This document shows positions 15,865 to 24,470 of a stretch of 33,208 nucleotides of DNA, piece by piece. The translations under genes were made by a program, and so were the position numbers. Below the pieces are notes generated by a model, which saw only the letters and a list, made by a program, of their open reading frames with translations, had not been told where the DNA came from and ran no database searches. The stretch is from assembly GCA_035550315.1 (NCBI GenBank), contig DASZPL010000088.1:1-33208 (forward strand), given 5' to 3'. Position 1 is the first letter of the stretch. Every line of letters begins with the position of its first letter. This DNA is from DASZPL01 sp035550315. GTDB lineage: Bacteria; Actinomycetota; Actinomycetes; JAFAQI01.

Positions 15865-16776
15865 ATGGGCGTAGTCGACGGTCGGATCGTCGTCGTAACC
15901 GGCGCGGGCAACGGCATCGGCCGGGCGCACGCGATGCTGTTCGCGCAAGAGGGCGCGAAGGTCGTCGTCAACGACCTCGGCGGGGCCCGCGACGGCACCG
16001 GCGCATCCGCCGGGCCGGCGCAGACCGTGGTCGACGAGATCAAGGCGGCCGGCGGCGAGGCGGTGGCCAACACCGACGACATCTCGACGTGGGACGGCGC
16101 CGAGCGGCTGATCCAGACGGCGATCGACACGTACGGCGACATCCACGTCGTGGTCAACAACGCCGGCATCCTGCGCGACCGGATGCTCGTCAACATGACC
16201 GAGGCGGAGTGGGACGCGGTCATCCAGGTGCACCTGAAGGGCACGTTCGGGCCGGCGCGCATCGCCGCCGCGCACTGGCGGGAGCAGTCGAAGGCCGGCA
16301 ACCAGCCGGATGCGCGGATCATCAACACCACGTCGCCGTCCGGGATCTTCGGCAACCTCGGCCAGACCAACTACGGCGCGGCCAAGGCCGGCATCGCGGC
16401 TTTCACGATCATCGCCGCGGGTGAGCTCGCCCGCTACGGCGTCACCGTCAACGCGATCGCGCCGACCGCGTTGACGCGGATGACCGAGGACCTCGGCGGG
16501 ATGAGCGTCGGCGACGACGCGTCGAAGGAGGCGCTCGCGCCGGAGAACATCTCGCCGCTGGTGGTGTGGCTCGGCAGCACTCAGTCGGCCGGCGTCACCG
16601 GCCGGGTGTTTGGCGTGTGGGGCACCAAGATCTCGGTCGCCGAAGGCTGGGCCTACGGGCCGTCGATCCAGCGCGACGAGCGGTGGACGCCGGGCGAGCT
16701 CGGCGAGGTCGTGCCGGGTTTGGTCGCGGAAGCAGCGCCGAACGCCGGGATGTCCGGAGCCCGCCCGACGTCGTAA
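15865..16776 (+). CDS. SDR of the 3-hydroxyacyl-CoA dehydrogenase (HSD17B4/MFE-2-like) type
   Basis: Short-chain dehydrogenase of 303 residues with the cofactor motif TGAGNGIG (12-19), NNAGILRD (98-105) and a complete catalytic set S157, Y170, K174. VVVNDLGG after the second strand and LRDRML are characteristic of the D-3-hydroxyacyl-CoA dehydrogenase domain of peroxisomal multifunctional enzyme 2 and of related actinobacterial steroid/acyl-CoA dehydrogenases. It is expected to oxidise the 3-hydroxyacyl-CoA made by the preceding crotonase, NAD+-dependent. The C-terminal 50 residues extend beyond the core SDR fold, as in that subgroup. ATG 15865 lies 5 nt after the crotonase stop, and a hydrolase start follows its own stop after 2 nt, so this is an operon. 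Confidence 0.88.
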   Translation: MGVVDGRIVVVTGAGNGIGRAHAMLFAQEGAKVVVNDLGGARDGTGASAGPAQTVVDEIKAAGGEAVANTDDISTWDGAERLIQTAIDTYGDIHVVVNNAGILRDRMLVNMTEAEWDAVIQVHLKGTFGPARIAAAHWREQSKAGNQPDARIINTTSPSGIFGNLGQTNYGAAKAGIAAFTIIAAGELARYGVTVNAIAPTALTRMTEDLGGMSVGDDASKEALAPENISPLVVWLGSTQSAGVTGRVFGVWGTKISVAEGWAYGPSIQRDERWTPGELGEVVPGLVAEAAPNAGMSGARPTS

Positions 16777-16778
16777 CG

Positions 16779-17498
16779 GTGGCGTTCTTCGCGCTGATCC
16801 ACGGCGGCGCCCACGGCGGCTGGTGCTGGGAGCGGCTGACACCCGAGCTGGAACGCCTCGGACACGGCTGGTCGGCACCCGACCTGCCGTTCGACGACCC
16901 GGCCGGCGCGTCCGAGTGGGCGGACGCGGTCATCGCCTCGATCCCGCCGGGCGCAACCGACGTGATCGTCGTCGGCCACTCGCTCGGCGGCCTCGCCGTG
17001 CCGGTCGTCGCGAGTCGCATGGCGGTGCACCGCATGGTCTTCCTCGGCGCGATGGTACCGATCCCGGGCGTTCCGCTCGTCGAGGTGTGGGCGCAGGAGC
17101 CGGACGTGCTCGCGGTCGCCGGCGTCACCGAGGCGGTCTCCGGCGAAGCCGCGGGCGGAGCTGCACTCGGCGAGGGCGACGCCGTGCTGTCGTGGGAGTT
17201 CGCCCGCGGGGCGTTCTACCAGGACCTGCCGGAGGACGTGGCGCGCAGCGCGTGGCAGCGGTTGCGGCCGCAGGGCATGGCTGTCTTCGCGGAGCCGTGC
17301 CCGATCGATGCGTGGCCGGCCGTGCCGGCGACGTACATCCTGATGACCGAGGACCAGTCGGTGAACCCGGCATGGTCGCGCCGGATCGCCCGCGGCCGGC
17401 TGAACGCCGACGTCATCGAGCTGCCCGGCGGCCACTCGCCGTTCTATGGCCGGCCGGAAGAGCTCGCCGCGACTCTCGATCGGATCGCGGCGGGCTGA
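16779..17498 (+). CDS. Alpha/beta hydrolase (esterase-like)
   Basis: Alpha/beta-hydrolase of 239 residues. The oxyanion region HGGAHGGWCWERL is at 8-20, the nucleophile elbow GHSLGG at 66-71 (S68), an acid candidate Asp in MTEDQS and the catalytic His in GGHSPF near the C-terminus. The motif set fits the small EstC/MenH/hydroxynitrile-lyase-like esterases. It has no signal peptide, so it is cytoplasmic. GTG 16779 starts 2 nt after the SDR stop, indicating translational coupling with the crotonase-SDR pair. It might hydrolyse an ester or lactone of the pathway, or act as a CoA thioesterase; nothing in the sequence decides. Confidence 0.88.
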   Translation: MAFFALIHGGAHGGWCWERLTPELERLGHGWSAPDLPFDDPAGASEWADAVIASIPPGATDVIVVGHSLGGLAVPVVASRMAVHRMVFLGAMVPIPGVPLVEVWAQEPDVLAVAGVTEAVSGEAAGGAALGEGDAVLSWEFARGAFYQDLPEDVARSAWQRLRPQGMAVFAEPCPIDAWPAVPATYILMTEDQSVNPAWSRRIARGRLNADVIELPGGHSPFYGRPEELAATLDRIAAG

Positions 17499-17520
17499 GC
17501 GTCGCGCGCTCCGGCGGCGA

Positions 17521-17526
17521 TACCGT
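17521..17526 (+). promoter_or_regulatory. Candidate -10 box of a leaderless promoter (TACCGT)
   Basis: TACCGT ends 6 nt before the ATG at 17533 in the 34-bp gap after the hydrolase gene. No Shine-Dalgarno sequence is present. The position suggests that a new, leaderless transcription unit starts here. Confidence 0.35.
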
Positions 17527-17532
17527 CGGGCC

Positions 17533-17919
17533 ATGGCGACCTTGGCGGACGCAGCGCAGATCGCGAGCGGCCTGCCCGAGGTCACCGAGGGCCTCCGGTG
17601 GGGCAACCGGACGTGGCTGGTCGACGGCAAGGGATTCGCCTGGGAGCGGCCGTTCAGCAAGGCCGACATCAAGCGGTTCGGCGACGCGACGCCGCCCGAC
17701 GGGCCGATCCTCGCGGTGCGCGTGGACGACCTCGTCGAGAAGGAGGCGGTCCTCGCGGCCAACCCCGATGCCTTCTTCACGATCCCGCACTTCGATGGCT
17801 ACGCCGCCGTACTGATCCAGCTGAAGGCGGTGCGCAAGAAGGCGCTGCGCGAGGCGATCATCGACGGCTGGCTGGCGTGCGCGCCGGCACCACTTGCCAA
17901 AAGCTTCTTGAGCCGCTAG
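17533..17919 (+). CDS. MmcQ/YjbR family protein
   Basis: Small protein of 128 residues with the MmcQ/YjbR (CyaY-like fold) pattern: an N-terminal helix ending in GLPEVTEG, the WGNRTWLVDGKGFAWERP strands, a central lysine-containing VEKEAVLAANPDAFF segment and the C-terminal WLACAPAPLAK helix. Family members are described as DNA-binding-like or stress-associated with no defined reaction. ATG 17533 is preceded by a -10-like hexamer rather than a ribosome-binding site. It lies between the hydrolase and the sulfotransferase on the same strand with gaps of 34 and 77 bp; no functional link to either is evident. Confidence 0.85.
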   Translation: MATLADAAQIASGLPEVTEGLRWGNRTWLVDGKGFAWERPFSKADIKRFGDATPPDGPILAVRVDDLVEKEAVLAANPDAFFTIPHFDGYAAVLIQLKAVRKKALREAIIDGWLACAPAPLAKSFLSR

Positions 17920-17996
17920 CGAACCCGGCGCCGCAACGGATTCCGTCGCGGACCGCGAGGGTAAATCCCGCATGCAGCCTGGGGTTAGGGGTCGGC

Positions 17997-18950
17997 ATGG
18001 CACTCCCGGATTTCCTTGTGGTCGGAGCACCGAAGGCAGGCACGACCGCACTGCACATGGCGCTGGCGGCGCATCCGCAGATCTTCATGTCGCCGGTGAA
18101 GGAGCCGCGCTACTTCCTGTGCGCGGACACCCCGCCACCCCGTCGGGGCGGGCCCGGCGACGCCCAGACCTACCAGGAGTACGTCTGGCGGCGCAGCGAC
18201 TACGAGGCGCTGTTCGCCGACTCGGATCCAGGCATGCTGCGCGGTGAGAGCAGCCCGTTCTACCTCTGGGACCGGCAGGCGCATCGCCGGATCCGGGCGG
18301 CAATTCCCGACGCGAGGCTGATCGCGGTGCTGCGCGATCCGGTCGAGCGCGCCTACTCGAACTGGGCGCATCTGTGGACCGCTGGCCTCGAACCGTGCCA
18401 AGACTTCCTCGCCGGCTGCGCCGAGGAGCCGGCGCGGGTCGCGGCGGGCTGGGCACCGTTCTGGCGCTACCTCGAGCTCGGCAAGTACGGCGAACAGCTG
18501 CGCGACCTGTTCACCGTGTTCCCCCGCCGCCAGGTGCTGATCGTGCGCTACCGCGAGCTGCGCGATGCGCCGGCGCCGACGCTGGACCGGGTGTGCCGGT
18601 TCCTCGGGGTGCGGACCGGCGTGATCGACCAGGTGCCGCACGAGAACGTCCGGCCGCACGTCAGTCCGGCCGCGTCGACCCGGCTGGTGCAGCAGATGTT
18701 GCGGCGCGGCGCCGCCGTCGGGCACCACTTCCCGCTTCCGGTTCGCCGACTGGTTCGCACGCCGCTGCTCGGCATGCTGCAGCGCGGCGGCCGCCCCCGC
18801 GAGCCGTTGACGCCGGGGCAGCGGGCGGCGCTGCTACCGCACTTCGCCGCCGACATCGACCTGTTCGAGTCGGTCAGCGGCATCGATGTCACGCCGTGGC
18901 GGGAGCCTGATGGGGCACCAGAAGGTGGTCTGCTGGCTGCCCTTCGGTGA
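17997..18950 (+). CDS. PAPS-dependent sulfotransferase
   Basis: Sulfotransferase of 317 residues. The 5'-phosphosulfate-binding loop GAPKAGTT is at 10-17, immediately after the first strand, and the 3'-phosphate-binding motif RDPVERAYSNW is at 113-123 with R113 and S121 as expected ligands. It would transfer sulfate from 3'-phosphoadenylyl sulfate to a hydroxyl or amine of a small molecule or glycan, as in mycobacterial Stf proteins; the acceptor is unknown. It has no signal peptide. The last 62 nt overlap the end of the convergent propeller gene, an unusually long overlap, but both reading frames look intact to the end. The 77-bp upstream gap contains no clear promoter; GGGG lies close upstream of the ATG. 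Confidence 0.9.
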   Translation: MALPDFLVVGAPKAGTTALHMALAAHPQIFMSPVKEPRYFLCADTPPPRRGGPGDAQTYQEYVWRRSDYEALFADSDPGMLRGESSPFYLWDRQAHRRIRAAIPDARLIAVLRDPVERAYSNWAHLWTAGLEPCQDFLAGCAEEPARVAAGWAPFWRYLELGKYGEQLRDLFTVFPRRQVLIVRYRELRDAPAPTLDRVCRFLGVRTGVIDQVPHENVRPHVSPAASTRLVQQMLRRGAAVGHHFPLPVRRLVRTPLLGMLQRGGRPREPLTPGQRAALLPHFAADIDLFESVSGIDVTPWREPDGAPEGGLLAALR

Positions 18951-19881
18951 CCGGCGACCCGACCAGTTCCGTCATGAGGCCGTGGGTGCCGTCGGCGGTC
19001 GTCATCTCGTAGTACAGCCGGGTGGCGCCGGCCAGTGGGACGCTCGCGACATAGCGCAGGCCGGTGCCGCCGTACGGCGAAACGGCTGCCGGTGCGTCGC
19101 CGACGGCCTCGAACTGCCGGCCGTCCGCGGACACCGCAACGCCCGTGCGCTCCTCGTAGTTCTCCGCCTTCGACGCCCGGCCGTCGTAGTAGGCGACGGC
19201 AGCGTCACCGCGGAACGCGACGCAGCTGATCCGGGTGCCGCGGCTGTCCCACCTGCCGGGGCGGCCGGCCAGCGACCGGGCGTCCCACGACCAGGCGATG
19301 CCGTCCGCGCTGGTGGCGTGCCGGGTCTCCATCCGGTCTTCCTCGCCGACCTCGTCGAGCGGGTGGAAGCAGGCCCACATGTGCCACGCGCCGTCGTGCC
19401 GAAGGACGACGGGATCCTTGACGCCGAAGCGGTCGTCGCCGGGGACGACGACCCGCGCATCGGCGGGACGGAACGCCGCCGGATCGGCCGCCTCGAGCAG
19501 CTCGATCCGCCAGTGCTTGGTGCCCGGCGTCGCGCAGCTGACATAGAGCCGCCAACGACCATCGGGGGTGCGGACCAACGCCGGCCGTTCGAGCGACTCG
19601 GCCCCGAAGTCATCGGCGTGCAGCAGGAGCAGCGGCGTGAACCGCTGGCCGTCGTCGGACCGCGCAATGGCGACGGCGAACCCGCGGCCGGAGCCCACCG
19701 GGCGGCGCAGCCGGTAGGCGAGGTAGTAGCAGCCGTCCACCAGGACCGCGCTCGGCGCGCCGGCCCAGTGCCCGGGTCCGGCGTGCGGTGAGCCGGCGAC
19801 GAGGACGCCGCGACCGGTGGGCAGCGGTGCCAGTTCGAGCAGGTCACGCGGCTGGTGGGGGGCGAGGTCGGTCTGCGGCAC
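18889..19881 (-). CDS. Beta-propeller glycosidase-like protein (GH43/GH130-like)
   Basis: Protein of 330 residues with repeated blade-like segments, for example SAVLVDGCYYLAYR, ALVRTPDGRWRLYVS, PVVLRHDGAWHMWAC, SADGIAWSW and VSADGRQFE. These are typical of five-bladed propeller proteins in or near glycoside hydrolase clans GH43/GH32/GH130. The acidic residues in ERPALVR and VKDPVV are at places where such enzymes keep catalytic or substrate-stabilising groups, but I cannot assign them firmly. There is no signal peptide, so it is probably cytoplasmic. The start is GTG 19881, 7 nt after a -10-like TACCCT. The gene is divergent from the secreted hydrolase and its end overlaps the sulfotransferase. 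Confidence 0.65.
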   Translation of the reverse strand: MPQTDLAPHQPRDLLELAPLPTGRGVLVAGSPHAGPGHWAGAPSAVLVDGCYYLAYRLRRPVGSGRGFAVAIARSDDGQRFTPLLLLHADDFGAESLERPALVRTPDGRWRLYVSCATPGTKHWRIELLEAADPAAFRPADARVVVPGDDRFGVKDPVVLRHDGAWHMWACFHPLDEVGEEDRMETRHATSADGIAWSWDARSLAGRPGRWDSRGTRISCVAFRGDAAVAYYDGRASKAENYEERTGVAVSADGRQFEAVGDAPAAVSPYGGTGLRYVASVPLAGATRLYYEMTTADGTHGLMTELVGSPVTEGQPADHLLVPHQAPATA

Positions 19882-19888
19882 GACGGTC

Positions 19889-19894
19889 AGGGTA
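19889..19894 (-). promoter_or_regulatory. Candidate -10 box of a leaderless promoter (TACCCT)
   Basis: On the minus strand TACCCT ends 7 nt before the GTG start at 19881 within the 51-bp divergent spacer. No Shine-Dalgarno sequence and no good -35 are seen. Confidence 0.35.
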
Positions 19895-19932
19895 GGTCCG
19901 CCCCGCGAGCCCCGAAGCCGAACTAGGAGAAT

Positions 19933-21492
19933 GTGGCGGTGCGGTGTGGTGGGCCGTTCGGCCGACGGCTGGCGGCCGTCGTTCTCACGACCGCGATGGC
20001 CGGTAGCGGCGTGGCGGCCGCCGCGTCAGCGAGCGGGGGCGAGCCGCGATATCGCGCGAGCACGTTCAACCTCGGCGTCGAGGCGCACGACTACCTGAAC
20101 GTGCTGCAGCGGCAGGCGACGTACCTGACGCCGTCGTACCAGCTGAAGCTGCGCACCATCGGGCTGCAGAACGGCAGCGCCGCGCTGGCCATGGAGCTGC
20201 ACGATCCGCAGCGCGAGTTCCTCACCGACCTGTGCTGGAACGGCAACGACGCCTGCGCCGGCGACGTCCGGCTCTACGACTGGCAGACGAAGGGCTACGG
20301 CATCGTGCGGCCGTTCGTCTTCACCGCGCGCAACGGCGCCCAGCTGTCGGGTCATGTCTGGGCCACCCGCAAGGGCCCGGCGCGACGGCCGGGCGTCGTC
20401 ATCACCGACGGCTCGGTGCAGGCCGACGAGCAGCTGTACTGGTTCGCCGCCCAAGCGCTCGCCAAGGACGGCTACGTCGTGATGACCTTCGACCCGCAGG
20501 GCCAGGGCCAGTCCGACACCTTGGGTCGAGGCAAGGACGAGCTCGAGGGCGTGCCCGCGCAGACCGACGGACGGCCATTCTTCGACGGCACGGAGGATGC
20601 GCTCAACTTCTTCCTCTCGACGCCGCGGCACCCATACCTGCCGGTGGCGTCGTGCAACTCCGGGACCAGCCACGCGGCCTACCAGCGGAGCCGGGTGAAG
20701 GCCGGCTTCGACGCGGCGTACAACCCATTCTGGCGGATCCTCGACCGGCACCGGATCGGACTCGCCGGTCACTCGTACGGCGCGGCCGCGGTGTCCTACA
20801 TCGCGCAGTGGGACAAGCGCGTCAAGGCGGTCGTCGCGTGGGACAACCTCGGATCCGCGGACCCCACCGGCAGGCTGGCCGAGAAGGGGTGCGTCGACCG
20901 GCGCGACCGCCGGCCGGCGCCCATCCGCGTGCCCGGGCTGGGCATGTCGGCGGACTACGGCCTGCCGCCGACGCCGCACACCAAGCTGCCGAACTACGAC
21001 GCGAAGGACGCGGCCTCGCTGGCGTACTCGCGCCATCACGTCGACTCGGGCGAGATCGTGATCCGCGGCGGCAGCCACCTCGACTTCTCCTACATCCCGG
21101 ACCCGGCGTTCGGCGCATCGCTGCGCGGGCCGGACATCACCGCGTGGTACGCCGACGCCTGGTTCGACTACTACCTCAAGCACCAGCGCTCGGCGTACCG
21201 CCGGCTGGTCACCCGCCGCTGGCAGCATGACCCGATCGAGGCGAAGGTCGACTCGTACGGCGACGGCAACGCGTTCTCCTACTACTACCGCTCGCGGCTC
21301 GACATCCATAAGCCGGGCGGCGGCAGGTTCGACTGCGAGCAGCTACGGCGGGGCTGCCGCGGCATGGCCAACCACGACGGCTATCGCGGGCCCTGGTCCT
21401 ACCTGACGGTCGACACCAGCAAGGACGGCCGGGCAACCCACCGGGTGCCGCGCGGCACCGGCCTCTATTTGCCGGACGCCGGCCTGCGCTGA
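19933..21492 (+). CDS. Secreted alpha/beta hydrolase
   Basis: Protein of 519 residues with a signal peptide: RR near residues 11-12, a hydrophobic stretch at about 13-32 and an Ala-rich cleavage region before GGEPRY. The hydrolase core follows, with a strand ending GVVITDGS (154-161), FDPQGQGQS (186-194) and the nucleophile elbow GHSYGAA (S281). HLDF near residue 380 is a candidate His region. C101 and C108 may form a disulfide. It is probably an extracellular esterase or peptidase-like hydrolase with a large C-terminal region; the substrate is unknown. Start choice is open: GTG 19933 is only 3 nt after AGGAG (19925-19929), while GTG 19939 is 9 nt after it. The gene is 28 nt tail-overlapped by the tetR gene. 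Confidence 0.85.
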   Translation: MAVRCGGPFGRRLAAVVLTTAMAGSGVAAAASASGGEPRYRASTFNLGVEAHDYLNVLQRQATYLTPSYQLKLRTIGLQNGSAALAMELHDPQREFLTDLCWNGNDACAGDVRLYDWQTKGYGIVRPFVFTARNGAQLSGHVWATRKGPARRPGVVITDGSVQADEQLYWFAAQALAKDGYVVMTFDPQGQGQSDTLGRGKDELEGVPAQTDGRPFFDGTEDALNFFLSTPRHPYLPVASCNSGTSHAAYQRSRVKAGFDAAYNPFWRILDRHRIGLAGHSYGAAAVSYIAQWDKRVKAVVAWDNLGSADPTGRLAEKGCVDRRDRRPAPIRVPGLGMSADYGLPPTPHTKLPNYDAKDAASLAYSRHHVDSGEIVIRGGSHLDFSYIPDPAFGASLRGPDITAWYADAWFDYYLKHQRSAYRRLVTRRWQHDPIEAKVDSYGDGNAFSYYYRSRLDIHKPGGGRFDCEQLRRGCRGMANHDGYRGPWSYLTVDTSKDGRATHRVPRGTGLYLPDAGLR

Positions 21493-22151
21493 CCGCGCCG
21501 GCGCCGCGGCGACGGCTCGCCCGCCTGGTTCGCGGCGCTTCGACCGAGCGCGGCCGCACAGAGCACCCGGTCGGTGAACTCCTCGGGATCACCCCACGGC
21601 ATGAACGGCTTGGTGATCATCAACGACGCGACGCCGTGCGCGACCGTCCAGAGCTCGAGCGTGATCGGCAGCGGATCATCGGGCGCGAAGATGCCGGCGT
21701 CCATGCACGCGGTGACGGCTTGCTGGAAGTGGGTGAATGCAGAGCTGGCCAGCACCCGATCGACGTCGGGGGTCGGGCACGGGTCCATGACCGCGATCCG
21801 GTAGTGCTGCGGGTGGCTCAACGCGAAGCGGACGTACGCCAGCCCGAACGCACGGAGCCGCTCGAGCGGGTCCGTGATCCCGTCGGCGGCCTCGAGCATC
21901 GCGGCGTCCAGCTCGGTGAACACGTCGGCGACCACGGCCGCGATGAGCGCGTCCTTGTCGGCGAAGTGCAGGTACAGCGACGGCGAGGTCACGCCGACCG
22001 CGTCGGCGACCGCTCGCATCGACACCGCGTCCGCGTCGCCGGCCTCGGCGAGCAACCGCCTCGCCGCGGTGATGATCTCGACGCGCAGCTGCTCGCCGCT
22101 GCCCCGCGGCGCCCGCCGGCGCCGCGACACGGAGCGGGTGGCGGTCGTCAT
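21465..22151 (-). CDS. TetR family regulator of the MMPL operon
   Basis: TetR-type repressor of 228 residues. The N-terminal helix-turn-helix runs about 22-68, with SMRAVADAVGVTSPSLYLHFADKDALI typical of the recognition region (key segment VTSPSLYLHF). The C-terminal part, including the FGLAYVRFALSHPQHYRI segment and HGVASLMI, fits the ligand-binding domain with a WHG-like motif. A basic tail (RRRRGQRR) is at the C-terminus. ATG 22151 overlaps the stop of the MMPL transporter (ATGA), so the two are co-translated, and the regulator probably controls its own operon through the inverted repeat at 24425-24470. The ligand is likely the transporter substrate, unknown here. Confidence 0.92.
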   Translation of the reverse strand: MTTATRSVSRRRRAPRGSGEQLRVEIITAARRLLAEAGDADAVSMRAVADAVGVTSPSLYLHFADKDALIAAVVADVFTELDAAMLEAADGITDPLERLRAFGLAYVRFALSHPQHYRIAVMDPCPTPDVDRVLASSAFTHFQQAVTACMDAGIFAPDDPLPITLELWTVAHGVASLMITKPFMPWGDPEEFTDRVLCAAALGRSAANQAGEPSPRRRRGQRRPASGK

Positions 22152-24403
22152 CCGGCGATCGGCTCCCGCGGTGGCAGCACGGTCAGCTCGGCCGACTCGG
22201 CCAGCCCGAACCGCGCGTGCAGCCGCGCCAACGGCCGCGGCGCCCACCAGTTCCACCGCCCTGCCAACCGCATGAACGCCGGCACCAGCATCCCCCGCAC
22301 GATCGTCGCGTCCATCAACACTGCGAGCGTAAGGCCCGTGCCGAACAGCTGGATGAACGACACCCGCGACGTGGCGATCGCGGCGAACACGATCGCCATC
22401 AGCACCGCCGCCGCCGTGATGATCCGCCCGGTGCGGCCCAGCCCGACCGCAACCGCGCGGGTGTTGTCCTCCGGACGGCCGGCGGAGTCCAGCCAGGCCT
22501 CACGGATCCGCGAGAGCAGGAACACCTCGTAGTCCATGGACAAGCCGAACGCCAGGCAGAACATCAAAGGCGGCATGGTCGGTGTGAGGTAGCCGGTCGT
22601 CGTCAGGTCTCGGAACAGCCCGCTGAAGTGGCCCTCCTGGAAGACCCACACCATCGCGCCGAACGTCGCGGAGAGCGACAACGTGTTGAGCACCAGCGCC
22701 TTCAGCGGCAGGACGACGCTGCCGGTGAACAGGAACAGCACGATGAAGGTCGCGAGGACGATCCAGAGGATGGCGTAGGGCAGCGACGCGCCCAGCGAAT
22801 GCAGGCTGTCGCTGTTCGTCGCGGTCTCTCCGGTGAACTCCACCGGCCACGGAGCAGGTACGGCGCGCAGCGCATCCAGCGTGTGCTTGGCGGTCGCGGA
22901 CTCCGGGTCGGTGTCGGTCTGCGCGGCGAGGTAGGTGGAGTCGCGCACGACCATGCCCGGGCTGCCGGGGCCCACCCGGCGGCCGTCGGCGAAGCTGCCG
23001 GCGGCCGACGACACGGAGGTGACGTGCGGCACCCGCGAGAGCTCGGCGGCGTACCGCGTGATCGTCAATTGGCCACCGTCGAACCGCGGCGCGACGACCC
23101 GGACGGTCGAGGCGGCGTTGGCGCCGAATTGGTTGCGCAGGTCGTCGCCGACCTGGTGCGACGAGGCGCTCGTCGGCAGCACCCGGTCGTCGGGCGAGCC
23201 GAACTTGACGTGCAGGAACGGCAGGCCGAGCACGACGAGGATCGCGGTGATGAGCACGGCGGACGGGATCGCGCGGCCCATCAGCCGGTTGGCGAACCGG
23301 TACCAGAAGCTGGCCTCGACCGGCTTGGCCGCCGGCGCCTCGGTCGGTCGGCCCCGCATCCGACGGATCACCGCATGCAAGTCGTAGGCATCGATGCGAT
23401 GCCCGACCAGCTTCATCATCGCGGGTAACAGCACCAGTGCGGCGACCGTCGCCAGCAGCACGACCGCGATCCCGGCGTACGCGAACGAGCGCAGGAAGTA
23501 CAGCGGGAACACCAGCATCGCGGCGAGCGACAACCCGACGGTCAGCGCGGAGAACAACACGGTGCGTCCGGCGGACTGCATGGTCCGCCGGACGGCGTCG
23601 TCGGGCGCAAGTCCGGCGTGCATCTCTTCGCGGTAGCGGCTGACGATGAACAGGCTGTAGTCGATCGCCAGCGCCAGCCCGAGCGCGGTCGTCATGTTCA
23701 GCGCGTAGATCGACACGTGGGTGACCGCGGCGAGCCCGCGCAGGATGGCCATCGTGCCGACGATCGAGGACAGCCCGACGACCAGCGGCAACAGCGCGGC
23801 GATCAAGCTGCCGAACACCCAGATCAGCGCGACCATCGTCAGCGGGATGGCGACCAGCTCGGAGATCTGCAGGTCGTGGCGGATGTCGTCGTTGACCTGG
23901 TGGTTGGCGACGCCGAAGCCGCCGGCTCGCACCGTCACGCCGTCGCGGGTGCCGGTCACCCGGTCGGCGATTGCGGCCGCACGGTCCGGCGCCTTGGCGT
24001 CGCTGCCTGCGACCCGGGCGACGACCAGCGCCGCCGTGCCGTCGCGGCTCTTCAGGGCGGCGGCTTCGCTGCGCGGCAGGGTCCAGTACGACGCGACGTC
24101 GCTGGTGTAGCGAGCGGCGGCGACCCGGCGCGCGATGTCGGTGCCGACCATCCGCGCCGCCCGGCTGTTCACGCCGGCCGGCGTGCTGACCTCCAGCAAC
24201 AAGTTGGAGTCGCCGGCGTCAAATCGGTGCGCCAGCAGGTCATCGGCCTGGCTCGACTCGGAATGCGGATCGTTGAATCCGCCGGCGGTGAGATGGCTCG
24301 CGACCGGGATGCCGAAGAACACCGCGACCACGAGCGCGAATCCCGCGACGATCAGGACCCGCTTCGGGCGCCGGATTCCGAGGTTGGCAAGCCGCACCAG
24401 CAT
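22148..24403 (-). CDS. MMPL/RND family transporter
   Basis: Membrane protein of 751 residues with the MmpL layout: TM1 near 14-34, a periplasmic domain to about residue 180, a block of TM helices (LVAIPLTMVALIWVFG onwards) containing TALGLALAIDYSLFIVSRYREE with the proton-relay Asp-Tyr pair, a cytoplasmic linker near 330-365, TM7, a second periplasmic domain (about 400-530) and a final TM block with FGLSMDYEVFLLSRIREA. Both DY pairs are conserved, so proton-driven export is expected, of lipids or hydrophobic drugs. GGAG lies 6 nt before the ATG at 24403. It forms an operon with the overlapping tetR gene. Confidence 0.94.
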   Translation of the reverse strand: MLVRLANLGIRRPKRVLIVAGFALVVAVFFGIPVASHLTAGGFNDPHSESSQADDLLAHRFDAGDSNLLLEVSTPAGVNSRAARMVGTDIARRVAAARYTSDVASYWTLPRSEAAALKSRDGTAALVVARVAGSDAKAPDRAAAIADRVTGTRDGVTVRAGGFGVANHQVNDDIRHDLQISELVAIPLTMVALIWVFGSLIAALLPLVVGLSSIVGTMAILRGLAAVTHVSIYALNMTTALGLALAIDYSLFIVSRYREEMHAGLAPDDAVRRTMQSAGRTVLFSALTVGLSLAAMLVFPLYFLRSFAYAGIAVVLLATVAALVLLPAMMKLVGHRIDAYDLHAVIRRMRGRPTEAPAAKPVEASFWYRFANRLMGRAIPSAVLITAILVVLGLPFLHVKFGSPDDRVLPTSASSHQVGDDLRNQFGANAASTVRVVAPRFDGGQLTITRYAAELSRVPHVTSVSSAAGSFADGRRVGPGSPGMVVRDSTYLAAQTDTDPESATAKHTLDALRAVPAPWPVEFTGETATNSDSLHSLGASLPYAILWIVLATFIVLFLFTGSVVLPLKALVLNTLSLSATFGAMVWVFQEGHFSGLFRDLTTTGYLTPTMPPLMFCLAFGLSMDYEVFLLSRIREAWLDSAGRPEDNTRAVAVGLGRTGRIITAAAVLMAIVFAAIATSRVSFIQLFGTGLTLAVLMDATIVRGMLVPAFMRLAGRWNWWAPRPLARLHARFGLAESAELTVLPPREPIAG

Positions 24404-24424
24404 GGCAAGCTCCGATCATGAGCC

Positions 24425-24470
24425 GTTACCTGACGTCGGTAACTTAGCGTCGATAAGTTACCGACGTCAA
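24425..24470 (-). promoter_or_regulatory. Operator/promoter of the MMPL-tetR operon
   Basis: A perfect 16-bp inverted repeat (TGACGTCGGTAACTTA at 24431-24446 and its complement at 24454-24469, spacer 7) overlaps a second dyad, GTTACC (24425-24430)-N7-GGTAAC (24438-24443). Read on the minus strand, TTGACG (24470-24465) and TAAGTT (24446-24441), 18 nt apart, look like -35 and -10 boxes inside the dyad. A bound TetR dimer would cover the promoter. The region is visibly AT-richer than its surroundings. It also overlaps the merR stop codon, so a terminator role for the hairpin is possible. Confidence 0.75.

Noticed and set aside
17920..17996. A promoter or small RNA in the 77-bp gap before the sulfotransferase.
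   Set aside because: A TAAAT-containing stretch is present, but with poor -35 spacing and no stable hairpin; evidence is too weak to list.
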